Part shown: positions 7,668 through 13,075 of the stretch, piece by piece | Numbering within the stretch: position 1 is the stretch's first letter | Layout of the letters: every line of letters begins with the position of its first letter | Source: Burkholderiaceae bacterium | GTDB taxonomy: Bacteria; Pseudomonadota; Gammaproteobacteria; Burkholderiales; Burkholderiaceae | DNA: 13,075 bases | Assembly (NCBI GenBank): GCA_947470165.1 | Contig: CANISN010000025.1 | Location: forward strand, 1-13,075 | Reading direction: 5' to 3' | Translations under genes and position numbers: made by a program | The notes under the pieces: generated by a model | What the model was told of the DNA's origin: nothing | What the model saw: the letters and a program-made list of their open reading frames with translations, nothing else | Databases searched by the model: none

Positions 7668-9068
7668 TTAGCTTGCTTCACCCTCGGTGGACGTAGTGAC
7701 TTTAGCTTTTCTACGACGGCGTCGCTTGGTGGGGGAGGCACTATTGCCAGACTCGTTTTTAACGCTAGCCATTAATGCTTCTTGGCCGTCTGGGTCTACT
7801 TCAATAAAGTGAGTCCACCATTCACCTAAAGCGGCATTTTTCTCACCAGTAGCGCAACGCAACAGCATAAAGTCATAGCCTACTCTAAAGCGCGGGGATT
7901 CAATGAGGCGATAAGGGTAGCGTCCAACGCGCTTTTCAAAGCGCGGTTGCATGGACCAGATTTCTCGCATGTCACTCTCAAAACGACGCTGGATGACCAT
8001 ACCACTACTTTGGCTGGCTATCGTTTCATCCATCGCATCATGCAATGCGGGAATATTGGAAATTCCTTTGGCAATATTCTTTTTCCAATTACTCAGGAGA
8101 TCTGGCCATAGCAGGCTGGCGAATAAGAATCCAGCTGAAACACTTTTGCCAGATTGAATGCGCTCATCAGTGTTAGCTAAAGCAATCCGTACAAAATCAT
8201 TTGCTTCTTTAGATTCCACTTTGTCATCAAGGATATGGTCAAGCAAGGGGAGAAGACCATGATGTAGCCCCGCATCCTTTAATCCTTGAATGGCGGCCCA
8301 TGAATACCCGGACATGAGGAGCTTGAGAATTTCATCAAACAGCCGCGCTGAAGGAACATCATGGATGAGCTTGCCTAGTTTTGCGATGGGCGCGCGTGTA
8401 GCGGCATCCAAGGTAAAACCTGTTTTAGCAGCAAACCGAATTGCACGGATCATGCGAATCGGATCTTCGCGATAGCGCTTAGCAGGGTCGCCAATCATAC
8501 GTAAGGTTTTCTTCTGCATATCCGCCATGCCACCGTGATAGTCGAGTACGGTTTCAGTAGCAGGGTCGTAATACATTGCATTGATACTGAAGTCTCGGCG
8601 CGCAGCATCTTCATGCTGACTACCCCAAACGTTATCCCGCAGAATGCGACCATTTTCAGCTACATGCTCACCAGCGTTCTCTAGCAAGGCTCTGAAGGTC
8701 GATACCTCAATAATTTCAGGATGACCTTTACCGAAAAAGGTGACGTGCACAATTTGAAAGCGACGACCAATAAGTCGCGCCTTACGAAATAGTTTTTGTA
8801 CTTGCTCAGGAGTTGCGTTAGTGGCTACATCAAAATCTTTTGGGCTAATACCTAAGGCTAAATCTCGTACTGCACCACCAACAATGAAAGCCTCATAGCC
8901 CGCTTGTTGCAATGTGTCCGTTACCTTTACAGCATTTTTAGAGAGCAGGTGGGGGTCAATACGATGGGATTTTTTGGGAACCCGTTTTGCCACACCCGAT
9001 GTATGGGCGGCGGTATGTCGGACCATAGGGTCGCGACGCAAAATACGATTAATCAATTTGGTAATCAT
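7668..9068 (-). CDS. pcnB: Poly(A) polymerase I (PcnB)
   Basis: PcnB adds 3' poly(A) tails to RNA, marking structured RNAs and mRNA fragments for decay; in E. coli it also affects ColE1 plasmid copy number through RNAI. The 466-residue protein is a class II nucleotidyltransferase. The head domain has FIVGGAVRDL (61-70) and DFDVAT (78-83) with catalytic Asp78 and Asp80, plus RRDFSINAMYYD (157-168) with a third Asp. The neck carries DPIRMIRAIRFAAKTGF. The N-terminus (1-45) is a basic extension, and the C-terminus has an arginine tract (KRRRRRRKAK, 448-457), typical of PcnB rather than CCA-adding enzymes. The ATG at 9068 overlaps the upstream hydrolase stop by 4 bases (ATGA), suggesting translational coupling. 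No Shine-Dalgarno is visible. The alternative of a tRNA nucleotidyltransferase is less likely given the tail and length. Confidence 0.92.
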   Translation of the reverse strand: MITKLINRILRRDPMVRHTAAHTSGVAKRVPKKSHRIDPHLLSKNAVKVTDTLQQAGYEAFIVGGAVRDLALGISPKDFDVATNATPEQVQKLFRKARLIGRRFQIVHVTFFGKGHPEIIEVSTFRALLENAGEHVAENGRILRDNVWGSQHEDAARRDFSINAMYYDPATETVLDYHGGMADMQKKTLRMIGDPAKRYREDPIRMIRAIRFAAKTGFTLDAATRAPIAKLGKLIHDVPSARLFDEILKLLMSGYSWAAIQGLKDAGLHHGLLPLLDHILDDKVESKEANDFVRIALANTDERIQSGKSVSAGFLFASLLWPDLLSNWKKNIAKGISNIPALHDAMDETIASQSSGMVIQRRFESDMREIWSMQPRFEKRVGRYPYRLIESPRFRVGYDFMLLRCATGEKNAALGEWWTHFIEVDPDGQEALMASVKNESGNSASPTKRRRRRKAKVTTSTEGEAS

Positions 9069-9745
9069 GAAAACAGTTCAAGTATGGGCCAGTGACGTTT
9101 TGTAGCTTCATCACGGAGGCGAGCATCTGGATTGGTGGCAACGGGATTACTGACCTTTTCCAGTAGGGGTAAATCGTTCAGGGAGTCTGAATAAAAATAG
9201 CTTTGAGGCAATTGATCTAGTGCTAAATTTTGACTGGCAAGCCAATCATCGACCCGTTGAATTTTCCCCTCCCGAAAACTCGGGATTCCCTTTACCTCAC
9301 CAGTGAAATTAGCAAGAGGGTTATCTCCCACGGTAGCGGGTTCTGTAGCTACGAGATGTTCGATACCAAAACTTTCTACAATAGGTCGTGTAACAAAGCT
9401 ATTTGTTGCGGTGACAACGCAGCAAAGATCGCCAGCATCCTGATGGCGCCTCACTAGGTCGACTGCTTCCTGACGGAGCTGACCGGTAATGACCTCTTGC
9501 ATGAATGCGTCATGCCATTCCTTCAGTTGTGCGCGAGAATGTTCTGAGAGGGGCTTTAAAGCAAAGCGCAGAAATTTTTGGATATTGAGCTTGCCATCTT
9601 TGTAGTCTTGGTAAAAGCGCTCATTTTGCTGAGCATAGTATTTGCTATCCACTACACCAATGCGAGCCAAGAACTGCCCCCATTCATAATCGCTATCGCA
9701 GGGGAGGAGGGTGTGATCTAAATCGAACAGTGCTAATTGAGTCAT
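9065..9745 (-). CDS. HAD-superfamily subclass IB phosphatase-like hydrolase
   Basis: This 226-residue cytoplasmic protein is a haloacid dehalogenase-type hydrolase of the SerB-like IB group. Motif I is LFDLDHTLL with nucleophile Asp8 and acid/base Asp10. Motif II is VVTATN (about 110-115), motif III is Lys161 in EGKIQRV, and motif IV is YSDSLNDLPLL with Asp187 and Asp191. A helical cap lies between about residues 14 and 85. All catalytic residues are present, so a phosphomonoesterase activity is expected. The substrate cannot be told from sequence; phosphoserine, histidinol phosphate or a lipid phosphate are all possible for this group. It starts 6 bases after the hda stop and overlaps pcnB by 4 bases, so it lies inside one transcript. 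No clear Shine-Dalgarno is seen. Confidence 0.9.
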   Translation of the reverse strand: MTQLALFDLDHTLLPCDSDYEWGQFLARIGVVDSKYYAQQNERFYQDYKDGKLNIQKFLRFALKPLSEHSRAQLKEWHDAFMQEVITGQLRQEAVDLVRRHQDAGDLCCVVTATNSFVTRPIVESFGIEHLVATEPATVGDNPLANFTGEVKGIPSFREGKIQRVDDWLASQNLALDQLPQSYFYSDSLNDLPLLEKVSNPVATNPDARLRDEATKRHWPILELFS

Positions 9746-9751
9746 TAATAT

Positions 9752-10510
9752 TTATTTAGGCTGCAAGAGCTCTCTAACAAGAGGCAAAGTGACAGCACGT
9801 TTTGTTTCTAGTGAATAAGCATCCAAAGCATCTATTAAGGCCATCAGGTTGGGCATATCCCGATAAAAGCGATTGAGAAGCCAAGGTAGGACATCTGGCG
9901 ATAACACCAAGCCACGCGCCTCGGCCGCTTGCTGTATTGCCTGTATTTTCTCATCATCGCCCAAAAGGTGGGTTTGAAAGATTAAACCCCATCCCAGGCG
10001 GGTACGTAGGTCCTCTCTTAGCTTGAGTGTTCCAGGAGCGCCATTACCGGCCATAAAAATATGGATAGCCTTACTCCCTTGAATTTCATTCAGAACCCGA
10101 AACAAAGAGGCAACGAGACGCTCATCAAGGCGGTCCACATCGTCTACGGTAATTACAGAGGGCTGATTGCTAGAACTCAGGGAGGGGAGTCGCTCCTCTA
10201 GGCGGACCCAAGAGATTGGCTCATGAGGTGTCAGGGAGATGTATTCCAGACCAAACCCATGTGCTGCGCTACCAATAGCGCTGAGTAGATGAGTACGACC
10301 AGAGCCTTCCGGCCCCCACAAATACATCCAGCGCTGATTTAGAGGATTTTCACTGGGAAGTCTTGGGAGATTGATTTCCCAGGATTTCACAAGATCTTGC
10401 AGGGTGGAGTGAAGTGCGAGATTGTCGCCGACTAAAAAATTATTTAAGCTAGGCGTAGGTGCATGACTAATATCAAGTGCAAATTGCCGTGGCAGCGGAG
10501 AGTTATTCAT
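9752..10510 (-). CDS. hda: DnaA regulatory inactivator Hda
   Basis: Hda is a DnaA-related AAA+ protein that, bound to the DNA-loaded beta clamp, stimulates DnaA-ATP hydrolysis and so prevents re-initiation of replication. The protein has 252 residues. A degenerate clamp-binding motif, QFALDI, lies at 9-14. A Walker A variant, GPEGSGRT, lies at 66-73 with Arg where most P-loops have Lys, as in E. coli Hda. Walker B is VITVDDVDRL (119-128). A box VII region, LREDLRTRLGWG (164-175), holds the probable arginine finger. The helical lid ends in KRAVTLPLVRELL. It lacks the DNA-binding domain IV of DnaA. It is placed 12 bases after the AI-2E permease stop and 6 bases before the HAD hydrolase. An unrelated DnaA-like loader is an unlikely alternative given length and motifs. 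Confidence 0.92.
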   Translation of the reverse strand: MNNSPLPRQFALDISHAPTPSLNNFLVGDNLALHSTLQDLVKSWEINLPRLPSENPLNQRWMYLWGPEGSGRTHLLSAIGSAAHGFGLEYISLTPHEPISWVRLEERLPSLSSSNQPSVITVDDVDRLDERLVASLFRVLNEIQGSKAIHIFMAGNGAPGTLKLREDLRTRLGWGLIFQTHLLGDDEKIQAIQQAAEARGLVLSPDVLPWLLNRFYRDMPNLMALIDALDAYSLETKRAVTLPLVRELLQPK

Positions 10511-10522
10511 TGCTACAAAAAT

Positions 10523-11512
10523 TTACTTTTGGTACCACGGGCTTTGGGTATAGCGAGACCATCCATACTGAAGCAACACTAAGCCGACTGCGCTGATGGG
10601 CAGTGCTAGAAGCACGCCAAAGAATCCAAATAATTTGCCAAATAATAGCAAAGCAAAGAGTACTGCGACCGGATGTAATCCAATTCGCTCACCAACCAAA
10701 CGCGGTGTTAAGAAAAAGCCTTCAATGAACTGACCAAGTGCATACAGGACGATGACGCCGATGATTGGACCGCTAGGGCCAAACTGTAAAAGGGCTGCAA
10801 GGACTGCCAAGGTAAAGCCTAGAGTAATGCCGATGTATGGAATCACAATCATGATTGCAGTGAATACACCTAGGGCGACAGCACCTTGAATACCAATCAC
10901 ACTTAAACCAACGCTATAGAAAACTGACATGATAGAAATCACAATGAGCATGCCTCTGAGATATTGAGACAGCAAGCCATCGGCATGCATTGCCAGGTGG
11001 TGCACGGTATCTTGAGCGCGGAGCGGCACCATTTTTCTGACAAGCTTAAAGAAGTGATCCCAGTCAATCAGAAGATAAAACATCACAAACAAGATCAAAA
11101 CAGCATTGACGAAGCCTGCAATCACAGAGCTACCAGACGTTAATACTGTCTCCAGAGTAGAGGATATGAGTGCATCAGAGTTATCGTTGAGATGCTCGGC
11201 AATCTTTTGGGTTGCGCTGGTCTTGAGCGTGGCCCAGTCAAAACTAATATGGAGTTCATTTAATTTAGGCCCAAGCCAGGATTGGGTGTTTTGGATCCAA
11301 TCTGGAAACTGAGCCTTAATGAGGGGAATTTCAGTTTTAAGGAGGGTAATGAAGAGGGTCAAAATCGAAAATAGGACTGCCAGACCAATAATCATGGCAA
11401 TCCCAGCAGCCGCTGCGCGGGGCAGGTGATGCTTCTCAAGCCACAGACAAACTGGGCGCAGAGCATAAGCCAGAATAAATGCAGTTAGAAAAGGGGTAAA
11501 AATTTCAGCCAT
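10523..11512 (-). CDS. AI-2E family transporter (PerM/UPF0118-like membrane protein)
   Basis: This is a 329-residue polytopic inner-membrane protein of the AI-2E exporter-like family (YdgG/TqsA, PerM). Hydrophobic segments lie at about 5-20, 33-58, 128-148, 185-205, 208-242, 247-262 and 279-316. A large soluble loop spans about 60-125. The family signature GQFIEGFFLTPRLVGERIGLHPV (260-282) is present. Members have been linked to autoinducer-2 export, sodium/proton antiport or permease roles; the substrate here is unknown. The ATG at 11512 is the only usable start, because an in-frame TGA lies eight codons upstream. AGAGGA (11528-11523) sits 10 bases away, rather far. The N-terminus lacks part of the first hydrophobic hairpin common in the family. 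It heads the minus-strand array and diverges from purM. Confidence 0.88.
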   Translation of the reverse strand: MAEIFTPFLTAFILAYALRPVCLWLEKHHLPRAAAAGIAMIIGLAVLFSILTLFITLLKTEIPLIKAQFPDWIQNTQSWLGPKLNELHISFDWATLKTSATQKIAEHLNDNSDALISSTLETVLTSGSSVIAGFVNAVLILFVMFYLLIDWDHFFKLVRKMVPLRAQDTVHHLAMHADGLLSQYLRGMLIVISIMSVFYSVGLSVIGIQGAVALGVFTAIMIVIPYIGITLGFTLAVLAALLQFGPSGPIIGVIVLYALGQFIEGFFLTPRLVGERIGLHPVAVLFALLLFGKLFGFFGVLLALPISAVGLVLLQYGWSRYTQSPWYQK

Positions 11513-11585
11513 CTTGCTCGAATCCTCTAGAATTCAATGATTCTACCGACCAAGTAGCGTTTCTTACTAATCTTCTATCTCTGCC
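11513..11585. promoter_or_regulatory. Divergent promoter region between the permease and purM
   Basis: These 73 bases separate two divergent genes and should hold promoters for both. On the minus strand TAGAAT (11545-11540) could be a -10 box, with a poor -35 (TTAGTA) 19 bases upstream. It would give a leader of about 20 bases containing AGAGGA. On the plus strand TACTAA (11565-11570) is a weak -10 candidate for purM without a matching -35. A short inverted repeat GAATC/GATTC flanks 11520-11543. No known operator is recognised. Confidence 0.35.
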
Positions 11586-12638
11586 ATGACCTCATCTACT
11601 GATTCTTCCTCAAAAGGCCTTTCCTACCGTGACGCTGGCGTCGATATTGATGCCGGAGACGATTTGGTGGATCGCATTAAGCCTTTGGCCAAGAAAACCA
11701 TGCGCGAGGGCGTGTTGGCTGGGATTGGCGGCTTTGGCGCCCTGTTTGAGGTGCCAAAGCGATACAAGGAGCCCGTTTTGGTTTCTGGTACTGACGGTGT
11801 TGGTACGAAGCTCAGATTAGCTTTTGAATGGAATCGTCACGATACGATCGGCCAGGATTTAGTGGCCATGAGCGTGAATGACATTTTGGTTCAAGGTGCT
11901 GAACCCCTCTTTTTCTTGGATTACTTTGCTTGCGGCAAGTTATCTGTTGATACTGCTGCAACTGTAGTGGGTGGCATTGCTAAGGGTTGTGAGCTCGCTG
12001 GCTGTGCGCTCATCGGCGGTGAAACTGCGGAGATGCCTGGTATGTATCCTCCTGGTGAATACGATTTGGCTGGGTTTGCTGTTGGTGCAGTTGAAAAATC
12101 CAAAATTATTAGTGGGGTAACAATTTCGCCGGGCGATGTAGTTTTAGCAATTGGCTCTAGCGGAGCGCATTCCAATGGCTACTCATTGGTTCGTAAAATT
12201 ATTGAGCGTGCTAACGCTAAACCAACCGATGACTTGGGCGGTCGCCAGCTAGGTGATGTTGTGATGGCTCCTACACAAATTTATGTAAAGCCACTCCTCA
12301 AACTGATCTCTGAGATTAATGTAAAGGGCATGGCCCACATTACTGGCGGCGGTCTTGTAGATAACGTACCTCGCGTACTTCCTGAAAATACTCAAGCGGT
12401 ATTGCATCGCGATAGCTGGCAAATGCCAGAACTCTTTCGCTGGTTACAGATGAAGGGTGGCGTGGCTGATTCTGAGATGGTGCGCGTATTTAATTGTGGT
12501 ATTGGCATGGTGGTAATTGTGTCTACTGATCAAGCTGACACTGCAATCCAATCCCTCAAGGCTGAAGGTTTACATGCTTGGACGGTTGGCGAGGTTGTAG
12601 AGCGTCCTGCTAGCGCACCACAAACTATCGTTATTTAA
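11586..12638 (+). CDS. purM: Phosphoribosylformylglycinamidine cyclo-ligase (AIR synthetase)
   Basis: PurM closes the imidazole ring of FGAM to aminoimidazole ribonucleotide using ATP, the fifth step of purine synthesis, in the cytoplasm. The 350-residue protein is full length. It shows the N-terminal [13 protein letters not shown], the ATP/glycine-rich [11 protein letters not shown] (66-76), [23 protein letters not shown] (91-113), [11 protein letters not shown] (144-154), [14 protein letters not shown] (191-204) and [16 protein letters not shown] (251-266). The ATG at 11586 gives a Ser-rich leader of about 10 residues before the conserved region, and no strong Shine-Dalgarno is visible. It is monocistronic here: divergent from the permease upstream and convergent with miaA after 14 bases. 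purN is not adjacent, unlike the E. coli purMN pair. Confidence 0.97.
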   Translation: MTSSTDSSSKGLSYRDAGVDIDAGDDLVDRIKPLAKKTMREGVLAGIGGFGALFEVPKRYKEPVLVSGTDGVGTKLRLAFEWNRHDTIGQDLVAMSVNDILVQGAEPLFFLDYFACGKLSVDTAATVVGGIAKGCELAGCALIGGETAEMPGMYPPGEYDLAGFAVGAVEKSKIISGVTISPGDVVLAIGSSGAHSNGYSLVRKIIERANAKPTDDLGGRQLGDVVMAPTQIYVKPLLKLISEINVKGMAHITGGGLVDNVPRVLPENTQAVLHRDSWQMPELFRWLQMKGGVADSEMVRVFNCGIGMVVIVSTDQADTAIQSLKAEGLHAWTVGEVVERPASAPQTIVI

Positions 12639-12647
12639 TACTCAGTA

Positions 12648-12669
12648 AAAGCCTATTTACCTAGGCTTT
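12648..12669. terminator. Hairpin at the convergent purM/miaA junction
   Basis: AAAGCCTA (12648-12655) and TAGGCTTT (12662-12669) form a perfect 8-bp stem with a six-base loop. It overlaps the miaA stop codon (12653-12655). On the minus strand the stem runs into TTTT, so it could be a weak terminator for miaA. On the plus strand no U-tract follows beyond the stem's own TTT. An alternative 5-bp hairpin (GTAAA 12645-12649, TTTAC 12656-12660) would compete with it. Confidence 0.55.
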
Positions 12670-13075
12670 GCTTACAGTATTCTAAGGCCGCGTTTAACTC
12701 AGTTGGGTTGAACGGGTCAAATGTCTTTCTTCCAGCAATGGCTCGCAACCAAGTGAGTTGTCTTTTGCCTAATTGCCTTGTAGCTGCTAGAGCCTTGAAG
12801 CGCATTTCTGCTCGATCGACTTTGCCGTCCAAATATTCCCAGACTTGTCGATATCCAACCGATCGAATAGCAGGTAAGTCGGCATGAAGCTCTGGATTTT
12901 TTCTCAGCACCTCAACTTCTTCTAGTAGCCCCCCGCCCAGCATCTCATCAAACCGTTTTTCCAGATTCTGATGCAGGCGGGAGCGATCACTTGGCTCCAG
13001 TGATACCAGATCAATCCATTCGGGAATGGTAGACCCTTCTCTACCATCTTCACTTGGCGACTCCGCTAATAGTTC
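12653..13075 (-). CDS. miaA: tRNA dimethylallyltransferase MiaA, C-terminal part (cut by window edge)
   Basis: MiaA transfers a dimethylallyl group to N6 of A37 in tRNAs reading UNN codons, the first step to ms2i6A. The reading frame is open from the window edge at 13075 to the TAG at 12655-12653. This gives the last 140 residues of a protein that is usually about 310-320, so the N-terminal P-loop and tRNA-substrate site lie outside the window. Visible family features are IPEWIDLVSLEPSDR, LHQNLEKRFDEMLGGGLLEEVEVL, PAIRSVGYRQVWEYLDG and FKALAATRQLGKRQLTWLR. The internal Met at 12943 is not the start, because conserved sequence continues upstream in frame. It converges on purM with a 14-base gap covered by a hairpin. 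Confidence 0.93.
   Translation of the reverse strand, partial: ELLAESPSEDGREGSTIPEWIDLVSLEPSDRSRLHQNLEKRFDEMLGGGLLEEVEVLRKNPELHADLPAIRSVGYRQVWEYLDGKVDRAEMRFKALAATRQLGKRQLTWLRAIAGRKTFDPFNPTELNAALEYCKQSLGK

Noticed and set aside
12653..12943. A short complete gene starting at the Met at 12943
   Set aside because: MiaA-like sequence continues in frame upstream to the window edge, so this Met is internal.

Overview
The window reads as ordinary core chromosome from a betaproteobacterium. The best guess is Burkholderiaceae, and Polynucleobacter is plausible. The reasons are the protein sequences by eye, the moderate rather than high GC, the coexistence of HrcA with sigma-32-type heat-shock promoters, and the gene order (hrcA-hemH-grpE-dnaK-dnaJ, then purM / AI-2E permease / hda / HAD hydrolase / pcnB / folK / panB). 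The genus is inferred from memory of families, not from a search. The window is gene-dense, with no gap above about 210 bases. I see no mobile element, CRISPR array, tRNA or rRNA.

Left part, 46-6217, all plus strand: the chaperone locus. hrcA (heat-shock repressor) and hemH (ferrochelatase, TTG start) are followed by grpE, dnaK and dnaJ. grpE and dnaK each have a near-perfect sigma-32 promoter (CTTGAA[A/T], 13-base spacer, CCCCAT[A/T]T). Two hairpins, one a convincing intrinsic terminator, separate grpE from dnaK. The DnaK machine is therefore split into two heat-shock units rather than one operon. A 10-bp hairpin without a U-tract, and a sigma-70-like promoter, lie between dnaK and dnaJ. dnaJ starts at a GTG (5084) with a good ribosome binding site. 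DnaK is the ATP-dependent Hsp70, DnaJ delivers substrate and stimulates ATP hydrolysis, and GrpE exchanges nucleotide. No CIRCE operator is visible, so HrcA probably acts on targets elsewhere.

Middle part, 6234-11512, all minus strand: a tightly packed array. It is transcribed in the order AI-2E-family permease, hda, HAD phosphatase, pcnB, folK, panB. Spacings are 12 bases, 6 bases, a 4-base overlap, about 70 bases and 17 bases. It mixes replication control (Hda), RNA polyadenylation (PcnB), folate synthesis (FolK) and pantothenate synthesis (PanB). Shine-Dalgarno sequences are weak or absent for most members. The array converges on dnaJ with a 16-base gap and no convincing terminator.

Right part, 11586-13075: purM (purine synthesis, plus strand) diverges from the permease across 73 bases. 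It converges on the 3' part of miaA (tRNA dimethylallyltransferase, minus strand, cut by the window edge), and a hairpin covers their junction.

I found no undescribed system. The points most worth a second look are regulatory: the paired heat-shock promoters, the grpE/dnaK terminator, the structured dnaK-dnaJ junction, and the cysteine-containing FolK tail.
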